64,000 nt of DNA from JAUYIV01 sp040882645 (lineage in GTDB: Bacteria; Actinomycetota; Acidimicrobiia; Spongiisociales; UBA11373), in contig JBBEAX010000085.1 in the NCBI GenBank assembly GCA_040882645.1, forward strand, positions 124,001 to 188,000. The letters run 5' to 3'. Under the pieces are notes generated by a model, which saw nothing but the letters and a program-made list of their open reading frames with translations, searched no databases and had not been told where the DNA came from. Made by a program: the position numbers and the translations under genes. Within the stretch, counting starts at the first letter, position 1, and every line of letters starts with the position of its first letter. Of the stretch, positions 19,498 through 28,127 are shown one piece after another.

Positions 19498-19514
19498 CCC
19501 GACGAGAGTACCGG

Positions 19515-21263
19515 TCAGCGTTTCCGGCGAGTGGGTTCGGGAAGATGAATCAGCGCGGCAAGTGTGTGGAAGGCTCGGGCCACCCGGGACCGTGGGCTGA
19601 GGGCGACCACGGGGATCCCTTCGTTGACCGATTGCGGAATCAATCGGTCCGACGGGATCGACCCGGCGACTCGAAGACCGAGGCTCCGCTCCAATTCGAC
19701 CAGGTCGAGCCGGGCCTTGGCGTTGGCTCGATTCACCACGAGTCTTACCCGTTCCATGGGGAATCGCCCCGACCTGAGGGCCTCGAGCGCGATCTTGGCG
19801 TTCTTCACCGAAGGAAGGTCCATGTCGACAACCACCAGCACCTCGTCGGCTCCCTCGAGGACCGTCACCAGGTGGTCATCGAAAATCGGCGGCGTATCGA
19901 TCACGACCACCTCGTACATCCCTCGGAGGCGCTCGACCACCTCGACGATCGCCTTCGCGGGCACTTCGGTCTCCGAGGCCGGATGGAGAGGCGCGGCGAG
20001 CACCCGGAGACCGCTCTCATGGCGAAGGAGCATGCCGTCGAGTCGGGCATCGCTCAACTCATCCAGCCGGGTGACGGCGTCGACCAGCGTCCGGGCGGGC
20101 TCCAGTTGAAGCAACAGGGCGACATCGCCGAACTGCAGGTCGGCGTCGACGAGCACGACCGAGTCCTCGCCGCGCTGCATCGTCAACGCCATTGCCAGGT
20201 TGGTGGCGGTGATCGTCTTGCCGGATCCCCCCTTGCCCGACATGACCGCGACTACATGGCCGGCACCCGCTCTGCGGTCAGGCCGATGCCCGTCGGCGGG
20301 GAACAGACCCATCCCTTCCAGGTCGGCAGGCGGCCGTTTCTTCGGAGGAGCGGAGTCGGGCAGCGTCGGAGGAGGATCGAATGGCGGAGGAAGAGGCGGC
20401 GGCGGAGGGGGTTCCGCAACGGGTAGCGCCGCCGGCTCGAGGCGGGGAGTCGGGGTAACCGGGGGAACGGTGGGCTCTGTCGCTCGTCCAGGCTCCGGGA
20501 TCGCCTGAGGTGACGCCGAGGAAGCCTCGAACGTCGGGGCCGGCAACGGATCGGCGTAGCCGAACTCGACCGGGACCACCGGGTAGACCTGCGCGGGAGC
20601 GGTTGGCTCCGACGGGATCTCGACCGCCGACGCTGGCTGGGGGTCCGCCGAGACGATAGGAATGGACCAGGCGTCGGGAACCGGAGAGGCCCCCGGTTGG
20701 GGTACCGCGGGCGGCAGTGGCTCGCCTTCCTGGACAAAGGTCACCGGCGTCGACAGGCTTGATGATCCCTCGAACGTGATCGTGACAGGTTCGAAGCCGG
20801 GCTGGGTGGTGCGCACCCGCTCGACACCGGGCTCTGCCGCGCGCTCGTCGAGCAGCACGGTATCCGGCCTTCCTTGACGTGCAGGCACCCGCTCGAGAAT
20901 CCCAGAGAGTTTGCGGGCGGTCAGCGGCATGTCGATCACATCGGCCACTCCGGATCGGAGGGCAGCCAGCAGAATGCGATTGGTGACGATGTTGGCGGCG
21001 AGGACCACGGCCACGCCGGGATCGGCCTCACGCAACAGAGCCGCGGAACCGACCCCAGCCTCGTTGCCGAAGGAGGGGCCGAGCAGGACGAGGTCGACCC
21101 GGCCGCCAACGACGATCTCGGCGGCATCCTCGATCGACCGGGCCGTGAGCACGCGGTCACTGGCAATGAGTTGTCTGGTGTCTTCGCCGAAGCTCGGGTC
21201 GGTGTCTGCCACCAGCACGAGTCGACGCGTGTGCGGAACCGTCATCAGAGTGTCTTTCGACAC
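19515..21263 (-). CDS. CpaE/TadZ-like MinD-family ATPase with long Pro-rich linker
   Basis: 582 residues in three parts. Residues 14-125 resemble a receiver-like N-terminal domain (VLVADTDPSFGEDTRQLI, then VVVLAANIV) as found in CpaE/TadZ. Residues 180-310 are a Pro/Ala/Glu-rich linker with a run of six prolines. Residues 336-582 are a MinD/ParA-type ATPase with deviant Walker A SGKGGSGKTITATNLA (343-350), LVDADLQFGDVALLL and VVIDTPPIF. TadZ/CpaE proteins place type IV Tad pili at a cell site, but no tad genes are near, so this copy may localise something else. The first codon is GTG at 21263; ATG at 21245 is an alternative. Neither has a strong ribosome-binding site. Confidence 0.85.
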   Translation of the reverse strand: MSKDTLMTVPHTRRLVLVADTDPSFGEDTRQLIASDRVLTARSIEDAAEIVVGGRVDLVLLGPSFGNEAGVGSAALLREADPGVAVVLAANIVTNRILLAALRSGVADVIDMPLTARKLSGILERVPARQGRPDTVLLDERAAEPGVERVRTTQPGFEPVTITFEGSSSLSTPVTFVQEGEPLPPAVPQPGASPVPDAWSIPIVSADPQPASAVEIPSEPTAPAQVYPVVPVEFGYADPLPAPTFEASSASPQAIPEPGRATEPTVPPVTPTPRLEPAALPVAEPPPPPPLPPPFDPPPTLPDSAPPKKRPPADLEGMGLFPADGHRPDRRAGAGHVVAVMSGKGGSGKTITATNLAMALTMQRGEDSVVLVDADLQFGDVALLLQLEPARTLVDAVTRLDELSDARLDGMLLRHESGLRVLAAPLHPASETEVPAKAIVEVVERLRGMYEVVVIDTPPIFDDHLVTVLEGADEVLVVVDMDLPSVKNAKIALEALRSGRFPMERVRLVVNRANAKARLDLVELERSLGLRVAGSIPSDRLIPQSVNEGIPVVALSPRSRVARAFHTLAALIHLPEPTRRKR

Positions 21264-21372
21264 CAGATCGGCGATACCTGAGCGGGATTGCGGGGCGAAG
21301 GGTGATGGATCGGAGTCAGTGGCCTATGGACACCACGCCCTGATCCATCGGCTCACCGGGAGCGACTATCGG

Positions 21373-22920
21373 CTACTTGCGGCCGATGCCTCGCTGCTTG
21401 AGTTCTTCGAGGATGGCCTCGAGAGAGGAATCCGCGTTGAACACCGGCTGGGCCGGCTCATCGGCGGGCTCGTCTTCGCGCTCGAATTCCTCGGTCTTCT
21501 TGCGCTTGCCCCCGCCCGACGGGGCCGCAGGCGCCTGCTGATCGTCCTGCCACTGGCTCCGGTTCTCCCATTCGGGGAGTCCCTGCTTGATCGAAAGGCT
21601 GATACGACGCCGTTCGCCGTCGATCTCGGTGATCTTGACCTTGACAGGCTGATCGACCGACAGCTCGAGCTCCGGGCTCTCGACGTGATGGATCGCGATC
21701 TCAGAGACGTGCACCAGGCCCTCCACGCCCTCGGACACCGCGACGAACGCCCCGAAGGGGACGGTCTTCGTCACCTTGCCGTCGACGACGTCGCCAACGC
21801 CGTGCGCTCCGCTGAAGGACTCCCACGGATCGTCGCGGGTCTGGCGAATGGACAGCGATATCCGCTCGCGGTCGAGATCGACCTCGAGCACCTTCACCTT
21901 CACCTTGTCGCCGACCGACACCACCTCGCTCGGGTGGCTGACGTGTTGCCACGAGAGCTCCGAAACGTGGACGAGGCCGTCCATACCCCCGAGGTCGACG
22001 AAGGCGCCGAAGTTGACGACCGAGGACACCACGCCGTCCCGTAGTTCACCCGAGGTGAGCTCGTCGAGGAAGGCCTGGCGCTGCTCGGCTTGCTCCTCTT
22101 CGAGGTAGGCGCGCCGGGAAAGGACCACGTTGTTGCGGTTCTTGTCAAGCTCGATGACCTTGGCTTCCAGCGTTTGCCCGATGTACGGATGGAGGTCGCG
22201 CACCCGACGCAGCTCGACCAGCGAAGCCGGCAGGAAGCCGCGGAGACCGATGTCGACGATGAGGCCGCCCTTGACGACCTCGATCACTTGGCCGGAGACG
22301 GTGCCGGCTTCTTCCATGACCTTCTCGATACGGCCCCAGGCTCGCTCATACTGCGCCCGCTTCTTGGAAAGGATGAGGCGCCCCTCGGCATCCTCCATCT
22401 GCATCACCAGGGCCTCGACGGCATCGCCGACCTTGGCCACCTCGCTGGGGTTGACGGTGTTACGGATCGACAGCTCTTTGGCGGGGATCACACCCTCAGA
22501 CTTGTATCCGATGTCGACGAGCACCTCGTCGGGGTCCACCCGCACGATCGTGCCCGTGACCAGGGTGCCTTCCTTCAGCTCGACGACCGTGCGCTCGACG
22601 GCCGCGGCGAAGTCCTCGGCCGAGAGATCGTCGGAAACTTCTCCGAGTCGCTGCATGGCAGCCGCGGGGTCCGCGACTTCGATGCCGTCGGAGGCGGCGG
22701 GGGCATCGGTGGTTGCCTCCGCTATGTCGGTTGCCTCCGCTATGTCGGTTGCCTCGGCTGCGTCGGTTGCGTCGGTTGCGTCGGTTGCCTCGGCATCGGC
22801 GTTTACGGCGGCTGCGGGGGCTGGGGCGGGGGCGGTGTCGTTGGTCGGAGCCTCGCCCTCGACGGCTTCGACTGCGCTTGCGGTTTCGTCCGCAGGCGCG
22901 TTCGCGGTCTCATCGGTCAT
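21373..22920 (-). CDS. rpsA: Small ribosomal subunit protein S1
   Basis: A 515-residue S1 with four S1 RNA-binding domains at about 116-187, 204-270, 291-360 and 376-446, e.g. GTIVRVDPDEVLVDIGYKSEG and FGAFVDLGGMDGLVHVSELSW. It binds mRNA near the initiation region during translation start. The N-terminal 95 residues are an unusual acidic Ala/Thr/Asp/Glu-rich extension with ATD and ATDIAE repeats. The C-terminal tail is charged. Four domains match other actinobacterial S1 proteins. The gene lies between polA (upstream) and the CpaE-like gene, with gaps of about 100 nt on each side, so it probably has its own promoter, which I could not pick out. Confidence 0.97.
   Translation of the reverse strand: MTDETANAPADETASAVEAVEGEAPTNDTAPAPAPAAAVNADAEATDATDATDAAEATDIAEATDIAEATTDAPAASDGIEVADPAAAMQRLGEVSDDLSAEDFAAAVERTVVELKEGTLVTGTIVRVDPDEVLVDIGYKSEGVIPAKELSIRNTVNPSEVAKVGDAVEALVMQMEDAEGRLILSKKRAQYERAWGRIEKVMEEAGTVSGQVIEVVKGGLIVDIGLRGFLPASLVELRRVRDLHPYIGQTLEAKVIELDKNRNNVVLSRRAYLEEEQAEQRQAFLDELTSGELRDGVVSSVVNFGAFVDLGGMDGLVHVSELSWQHVSHPSEVVSVGDKVKVKVLEVDLDRERISLSIRQTRDDPWESFSGAHGVGDVVDGKVTKTVPFGAFVAVSEGVEGLVHVSEIAIHHVESPELELSVDQPVKVKITEIDGERRRISLSIKQGLPEWENRSQWQDDQQAPAAPSGGGKRKKTEEFEREDEPADEPAQPVFNADSSLEAILEELKQRGIGRK
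22705..22788. repeat. 9-bp coding repeats in the 5' part of rpsA
   Basis: Imperfect direct repeats in the rpsA frame encode ATD, ATD, ATD, AAE, ATDIAE, ATDIAE, ATTD (residues about 45-72). The basic unit is 9 bp, with a higher-order 18-bp unit, so length changes stay in frame. Confidence 0.85.
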
Positions 22921-23022
22921 GGATATGGGTCACCTCGAAGAATGAAACTCCCCAGACAGAACGCCTGGAGGCGCGGCAAGCGTAACACAAGGCGTAGGCG
23001 GTTCCACCGAGAACGCCCGCCA

Positions 23023-25644
23023 CTATGACTTCGTCTCCGCCAGGGTCTTGCCAACGCCCACTTCGACCACCAGAGGAACGTCTAGTTTGACCACACCCTC
23101 CATGATCTCGACGATGGTCGCCGACACTCGATCGACTTCCGCGTCGGGCGCCTCGATCACCAATTCGTCGTGCACCTGAAGCAGCATTGCGGCGGAGCCG
23201 CCGCCCTCAAGGGCAGCATCGAGATCGATCATCGCCTTCTTGATGATGTCGGCGGCCGAGCCCTGGATGGGAGCGTTGAGCGCCATGCGCTCGCCGCTCT
23301 GGCGTTCGCGGAAGTTCCCCGACACCAGCTCCGGTAGGTACCTGCGACGGCCGAGCAGCGTTTCGGTGTAGCCGTTGTTACGGGCCTCCACGACGATCCC
23401 CGACATGAACGCCTTCACACCGGGGAATTGGGCGAAGTAGGCCTCCATGTGGTCTTTGGCTGCCTCAGCCGATATCTCGAGTCGCTGACCCAACCCGTAG
23501 GCCTCCATCCCGAAAAGGAGACCGAAGTTGATCACCTTCGCCATGCGTCGCATGTCGGCATCGACCGCACCCGGGTCCACCGCGAACACCCGGGCGGCCG
23601 TGGCGGTGTGGACGTCCTGGCCGGAGGCAAACGCTTCGACCAACGCCGGCTCCCCGCTCAGGTGAGCAAGGATCCGCAATTCGATCTGGCTGTAGTCGGC
23701 CACCACGAAGGTGTGGCCCTCTGCAGCGACGAACGCCCGCCGAATGGTCCTCCCCTCCTCTGACCGGATCGGGATGTTCTGCATATTCGGCTGCTCCGAC
23801 GAGATCCGCCCGGTCGAGGCGCCGGTCTGGTTGAAGACGCAGTGGATCCGCCCGTCGGATCCGATCAATGGCAGCAGCCCGTCGACATAGGTGGAGCGGA
23901 GCTTCTCGAGCTCCCGGAAGCGCAGCAACTGCTCGACGATTGGGTGGTCGTCGGCCATCTTCTGCAGCGTGGCGGCATCGGTCGAGGGCTGACCCTTCGG
24001 CGTCTTCTTGAGAACCGGCAGACCGAGACGGTCGAAGAGGATCTCCCGCAATTGCAGCGTCGAGTTGACGTTGAATGCTTCACCGGCATGCTCGTAGATC
24101 TTCCTCTCGAGGGTCGCCAGTCGGTCGCGGAGGCTCTCACCGAGTTCTTCGAGGTAGGTCCGATCCACCCCGATCCCCGCCTCCTCCATCCGAGCGAGGA
24201 CTCGGACCAGGGGCAGCTCCACCTCTTCGAACAACGCCAGCCCCCCGCGGGCCTCCATCTGTTCGGTAAGCGGATCGACCAGCAACCCGACCGCCGCGGC
24301 CCGGCGGCCGGCTGCGTCGATGTCGAGACCCGACCCGTCGAAGTCGAGGGTTCCTTGCGCCTTCCCCGCTCCCGACCCGACCTCCGGGTCGATCTCCAGA
24401 CCCAGCACGGTCCCAGCCAGGTCGGCGAGAGTCGGCGACCCCGATGACGGGTTGATCACATAGGCCGCCAGGGCGGTGTCGAACGCCAGCCCCCTGAGAT
24501 CCAGGTCGGCCTCGAGCAGTGCCCGGGTGAGCCGCTTGGCATCATGGAGCGCCTTGGATCGCGTCGGATCGGCGAGGGCGGGGCCCAATGCCCCCAGCCG
24601 GTCAAAGGGCACGAACGTGGCGTCGGCGCCGTTGGCCGCCACCGCCACCCCGACGAGATCGGACCCATCCCAAACGGCCTCGATCGCCATAAGGTCGCCG
24701 GCCGCGGCGAGGGCCTCCGCCCCCGACCCGGTGACGACCTCCACCTCGAGCATCTCGTCGGGTTCCGGCTGACCACCGCCACCCACCTCCTGGAGACGCT
24801 GCCACAGCGACCGGAAGGCCAACCCGTCGAAGACCCGGCGCACCTCCTGGGGGTCCCAGGGGGCAAGCGCCATCGCACTCGGATCGACATCGATGGGGAC
24901 GTCGTCGACCAGGCGGGTGAGGTCGCGGTTCAAGTACACCTGCTCGCGCGACGCCTCGAGGTTCTCCCGGAGTTTCGGGGTCAGCTCGGCCAGGTGCTCG
25001 TAGATTCCCTCGAGCCCCCCGTACCCCGCCACCAGCTTCGCTGCGGTCTTCTCCCCCACCCCCGGCACCCCGGGAAGGTTGTCCGACGAGTCGCCCCGCA
25101 GGGCGGCGTAGTCGGCGTACTGATCCGGGCGCACCCCGTAACGCTCCTCCACATATTCCGCGTCGGCCACGATCGTGTCGGTGATCCCCCGGCGGGTGTA
25201 ATAGACCCGGATCGTGCCCTCGATCAGTTGGAAGGCGTCGCGGTCCCCCGTGACGATCAGCACGTCCCAGCCATCGGCAGCCGCCTTGCGGGCGATGGTG
25301 GCGATGATGTCGTCGGCCTCCCAGCCGGGCGCCTCGAATTGCTTGAAGTTGAGCACATCGGCCACCTCGCGGATCAGCGGCAGCTGACTGCGGAACAGGT
25401 CGGGCGCTGCAGCGCGTTGCGCCTTGTATTCCACGTATCGCTCCGAGCGAAAGGTCGCCGTCGGAGTGTCCCACGCCACTGCCAGCGCCTCGGGATGCTC
25501 GTCACCGAGCAGCTTGATGATCATCGAGGTGAAGCCGTAGACCGCGTTTGTCACCTGCCCGCTCGGGGTCGCCAGATCCGACGGGAGTGCAAAAAAGGCG
25601 CGATACGCCAGCGAGTGACCGTCGATCAAGGCGAGGGTGGGCAT
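23023..25644 (-). CDS. polA: DNA polymerase I
   Basis: An 873-residue family A polymerase for gap filling and Okazaki fragment processing. Residues 1 to about 290 are the 5'-3' exonuclease (LALIDGHSLAYRAFFAL, VVTGDRD-type segment VTGDRDAFQLI, GDSSDNLPGVPGVGEKTAAKL). The 3'-5' exonuclease region (about 300-480) lacks the DTET-type metal-binding residues, so proofreading is probably lost, as in many actinobacterial PolA. The polymerase domain shows motif A VVADYSQIELRILAHLSGEP, motif B RMAKVINFGLLFGMEAYG and motif C LLQVHDELVIEAP. A heptad array lies between it and the upstream coiled-coil gene. Confidence 0.98.
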   Translation of the reverse strand: MPTLALIDGHSLAYRAFFALPSDLATPSGQVTNAVYGFTSMIIKLLGDEHPEALAVAWDTPTATFRSERYVEYKAQRAAAPDLFRSQLPLIREVADVLNFKQFEAPGWEADDIIATIARKAAADGWDVLIVTGDRDAFQLIEGTIRVYYTRRGITDTIVADAEYVEERYGVRPDQYADYAALRGDSSDNLPGVPGVGEKTAAKLVAGYGGLEGIYEHLAELTPKLRENLEASREQVYLNRDLTRLVDDVPIDVDPSAMALAPWDPQEVRRVFDGLAFRSLWQRLQEVGGGGQPEPDEMLEVEVVTGSGAEALAAAGDLMAIEAVWDGSDLVGVAVAANGADATFVPFDRLGALGPALADPTRSKALHDAKRLTRALLEADLDLRGLAFDTALAAYVINPSSGSPTLADLAGTVLGLEIDPEVGSGAGKAQGTLDFDGSGLDIDAAGRRAAAVGLLVDPLTEQMEARGGLALFEEVELPLVRVLARMEEAGIGVDRTYLEELGESLRDRLATLERKIYEHAGEAFNVNSTLQLREILFDRLGLPVLKKTPKGQPSTDAATLQKMADDHPIVEQLLRFRELEKLRSTYVDGLLPLIGSDGRIHCVFNQTGASTGRISSEQPNMQNIPIRSEEGRTIRRAFVAAEGHTFVVADYSQIELRILAHLSGEPALVEAFASGQDVHTATAARVFAVDPGAVDADMRRMAKVINFGLLFGMEAYGLGQRLEISAEAAKDHMEAYFAQFPGVKAFMSGIVVEARNNGYTETLLGRRRYLPELVSGNFRERQSGERMALNAPIQGSAADIIKKAMIDLDAALEGGGSAAMLLQVHDELVIEAPDAEVDRVSATIVEIMEGVVKLDVPLVVEVGVGKTLAETKS

Positions 25645-25702
25645 TGGGCGCGATGGTAGGTGGCCTTGCGTGAGCGATCAGCTAGCGAGTGGGGGCGCGA
25701 TG

Positions 25703-25873
25703 GGCGAAAGGCGAAAGGCGAAACCTCGCCCGGGGCCTTCGCGCGATCGGCGAGGCCGGATGGGATACAAGAGTCAAGAATCAAGACTCACGATCCTGGC
25801 TCTTGGTTCTCGGTTCTTGATTCTTGGTTCTTGATTCTTGGTTCTTGGCCGTTGGCCGTTGGCTGTTGGCTTT
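25703..25873. repeat. Composite heptad repeat region between polA and a coiled-coil gene
   Basis: Three perfect GGCGAAA units at 25703-25723. Then 25767-25789 carries TCAAGAN units, opposed by a long run at 25796-25873 that changes from CTTGGTT/CTTGATT units into GTTGGCC/GTTGGCT units with the 7-nt phase kept. The right end abuts the stop codon of the coiled-coil gene (25874-25876). Confidence 0.88.
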
Positions 25874-26143
25874 CTACATCCGGTCGACCAGCCTGCGGCG
25901 CTGTTCTTCCAGACGGGACTCCTGGGATCGCAGGTCGACGAGCAGGCGTTCGAATCGGTTGACGTCGCCGGAGGTGATGCGGGCGTCCTCCCGCTCGATC
26001 GGGCCCCCGACCGCCGCATCGCGGCGGGCGTCGTCGTCGAGATGCTGGTGGATGCGCAGCTCCTCCTCGGTCAGGCGGACCTGCTCGCGCAGTTGCTCCA
26101 ACTCGTCGGAGATACGGAGGATCCGACGCTCGATGCGCCTCAT
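25874..26143 (-). CDS. Small coiled-coil protein of unknown function
   Basis: An 89-residue, highly charged protein with heptad-like Leu/Ile spacing (RRIERRILRISDELEQLREQ near the start; RLLVDLRSQESRLEEQRRRL near the end). It most likely forms a coiled coil. I start it at the ATG at 26143; an upstream frame to 26188 would overlap the tRNA promoter region. I recognise no family. It is divergent from the tRNA-Leu gene and ends in a heptad repeat array. Confidence 0.7.
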   Translation of the reverse strand: MRRIERRILRISDELEQLREQVRLTEEELRIHQHLDDDARRDAAVGGPIEREDARITSGDVNRFERLLVDLRSQESRLEEQRRRLVDRM

Positions 26144-26182
26144 CGTCGGCAACCTAACAGTGGCGAGGGTGCGACCGGCCCG

Positions 26183-26188
26183 TATCAT
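26183..26188 (+). promoter_or_regulatory. Possible -10 element for tRNA-Leu
   Basis: TATCAT lies 10 nt before the tRNA 5' end, a distance suited to a start point just upstream of the tRNA. No clear -35 hexamer is seen at 17 bp. Confidence 0.35.
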
Positions 26189-26198
26189 CGTGCCTCGC

Positions 26199-26281
26199 GC
26201 CGGGGTGGCGGAATGGCAGACGCGGCGGACTCAAAATCCGTTGGGCGCAAGCCCGTGGGGGTTCGACTCCCCCTCCCGGCA
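26199..26281 (+). tRNA. tRNA-Leu (anticodon CAA)
   Basis: A class II tRNA of 83 nt with a long variable arm. The acceptor stem pairs GCCGGGG with TCCCGGC (one G-T wobble). The anticodon stem GCGGA/TCCGT holds the loop CTCAAAA, giving anticodon CAA, which reads UUG. The T arm GGGGG-TTCGACT-CCCCC is canonical. The discriminator base is A and CCA is not encoded. A self-complementary heptad array follows within 10 nt, between the tRNA and the convergent nadE. Confidence 0.97.
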
Positions 26282-26287
26282 CAAGGA

Positions 26288-26348
26288 GATTCAAGAGCCA
26301 AGAGTCGAGATTCAAAGTCTTGGCTCTTGAATCTCGACTCTTGGCTCA
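26288..26348. repeat. Heptad repeat hairpin between tRNA-Leu and nadE
   Basis: Left arm 26288-26315 (TCAAGAG, CCAAGAG, TCGAGAT, TCAA) is nearly the exact complement of the right arm 26319-26348. It lies between convergent transcripts and contains the nadE stop codon (26346-26348), so it could end both. Confidence 0.88.
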
Positions 26349-28049
26349 GCTGTACCTGTTGGTGATCGGCAACCTGCGGTCGCGGCCCAAAGCCTTCGTG
26401 GTGATCTTGACACCTGGAGCAGCCTGGCGGCGCTTGTACTCGTTGCGGTCGACCATCCGGGTGATCCGCTTCACCAACGCACGATCGAACCCCGAGGCGA
26501 CGATCTCGTCTGCGGTCTGGTCGCCCTCGATGTAGCGCATGAGGATCGGGTCGAGTACGTCGTAGGGCGGAAGCGAATCGGTGTCGACCTGATTCGGTCG
26601 GAGCTCGGCCGACGGCGGCTTCTCGAGCACCGCCTCGGGAATGACCGACCCTTCGCGGTTTCGCCACCGGGCGATCCGATACAGATGGGTCTTGTAGATG
26701 TCCTTCAACACCGCGTATCCGCCCACCATGTCTCCGTACAGCGTCGCGTAGCCCACCGACATCTCCGACTTGTTCCCGGTGGCCACGACCATGCCCCCGA
26801 ACTTGTTGGAGAGCGCCATGAGAATCGCCCCGCGAGCCCGGGCCTGCAGGTTCTCCTCGGTGACGTCTTCGCCGGTTTCCTGGAACACCCCCGACAGGGC
26901 CTCGAGAAAGCCTTCAAACGGCGGCTCGATAGAGATCTCGTCGAACCGGATGCCCAGGTTCCCGGCGAGTTCACGAGAATCGGCCACCGACCCTTCCGAC
27001 GAGTAACGCGATGGCATGGTCACCCCCCACACCGCCTCGGGCCCGAGGGCGTCCGCGGCGATGACGGCGGTCAGAGAGGAGTCGATCCCCCCGGAGAGAC
27101 CGATGACGACGGAATCGAACCCGTTCTTTCGCACGTAGCCCCGCAGCCCCGCCACCAGTGCCCGATACACCTCGGCATCCTCTTCGAGGGATGCGTGCGA
27201 GGGCGGTGGTGGCTCGGGGTCGCCTTCGAGCAGGTCGCCAGACGATACAGGCAACGCGTCGACATCGGCCCGACCCGACTCGGGAAGCGGCACATCCACC
27301 CAGAAGAGGTCCTCCTCGAACTGGGGCGCCCGGTAGAGGAGGTCGCCCCCGGCGGCGAACACCATGCTCTGGCCGTCGAAGACCAGTTCGTCCTGCCCGC
27401 CGACGGAGTTGAGGTACACCACGGGCACGCCGTAGGCCCGGGCCCGCTCGGCGATCATCCGCTCACGCTCCACCCCCTTGCCCTGGTGGTAGGGCGAGCC
27501 GTTGATGTTGAGCAGGATGTCGGCGCCGCCCTTGGCTTGCAGCGAAGGGGGGCCATCGGGCACCCAGATGTCCTCGCAAACCGACACGCCGACGACGGCG
27601 CCGTTGATCTCCCACAGCGACCCGGGGCGTTGGCCGGCCGAGAAGTAGCGGTCTTCGTCGAATACGCCGTAGTTGGGGAGTAGACACTTGTGATAGATAC
27701 CGCGCACCCGGCCTCCGCTGACCAGGGCAGCCGCGTTGTGCACCCGGCGGTGGCCGGCGTCGTCGCGGTTCGTTCCGCCCGACCGGTCGACGAACCCGAT
27801 CACCGACGTCGTCGACCCGGAGCGCTCGGCGATGGTCCGAAGTTCGGCGATATTGGCCGACACGAAGCCGTCCCGAAGGACGAGGTCCTCGGGAGGATAC
27901 CCGGTGAGGGCCAATTCGGGAAGGAGCAGCACGTCTGCCTGGCAATCCTCGGCCCAGGCCATTGCCTCGACGATGCGGGATGCGTTGCCGTCGAGGTCAC
28001 CGACCACCAGGTCGATCTGCGCACAGGCAACGCGGAGGAAGTCGGTCAT
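26346..28049 (-). CDS. nadE: Glutamine-dependent NAD+ synthetase
   Basis: A 567-residue two-domain enzyme making NAD+ from deamido-NAD+ with ammonia from glutamine. The N-terminal nitrilase-like glutaminase has the catalytic triad: Glu in LPELALTGYPPEDL, Lys in HKCLLPNYGVFDE and Cys in VSVCEDIWVPDGP. The C-terminal synthetase has the pyrophosphatase loop IGLSGGIDSSLTAVIAADAL and ATGNKSEMSVGYATLYGD. Size and arrangement are typical. The start ATG is clear. It is the downstream gene of the strand block that includes the two-component system, with a heptad array between them. Confidence 0.97.
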   Translation of the reverse strand: MTDFLRVACAQIDLVVGDLDGNASRIVEAMAWAEDCQADVLLLPELALTGYPPEDLVLRDGFVSANIAELRTIAERSGSTTSVIGFVDRSGGTNRDDAGHRRVHNAAALVSGGRVRGIYHKCLLPNYGVFDEDRYFSAGQRPGSLWEINGAVVGVSVCEDIWVPDGPPSLQAKGGADILLNINGSPYHQGKGVERERMIAERARAYGVPVVYLNSVGGQDELVFDGQSMVFAAGGDLLYRAPQFEEDLFWVDVPLPESGRADVDALPVSSGDLLEGDPEPPPPSHASLEEDAEVYRALVAGLRGYVRKNGFDSVVIGLSGGIDSSLTAVIAADALGPEAVWGVTMPSRYSSEGSVADSRELAGNLGIRFDEISIEPPFEGFLEALSGVFQETGEDVTEENLQARARGAILMALSNKFGGMVVATGNKSEMSVGYATLYGDMVGGYAVLKDIYKTHLYRIARWRNREGSVIPEAVLEKPPSAELRPNQVDTDSLPPYDVLDPILMRYIEGDQTADEIVASGFDRALVKRITRMVDRNEYKRRQAAPGVKITTKALGRDRRLPITNRYS

Positions 28050-28069
28050 GCGCGCCGGAGGGTAACCAC

Positions 28070-28127
28070 AGAGTCAAGAGTCAAGAGCCAAGGCGAGGGC
28101 TCTTGACCTTGGCTCTTGATTCTTGCT
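28070..28127. repeat. Heptad repeat hairpin downstream of the histidine kinase gene
   Basis: Left arm 28070-28092 with TCAAGAG, TCAAGAG, CCAAG units and right arm 28100-28127 with CTTGACC, TTGGCTC, TTGATTC-type units, near-complementary. The kinase stop codon (28126-28128) overlaps its end. It separates the kinase from nadE. Confidence 0.85.

Noticed and set aside
23023..25644. polA as an unusual defective polymerase
   Set aside because: Loss of the 3'-5' exonuclease residues is common in PolA of this phylum; the polymerase and 5' nuclease motifs are intact.
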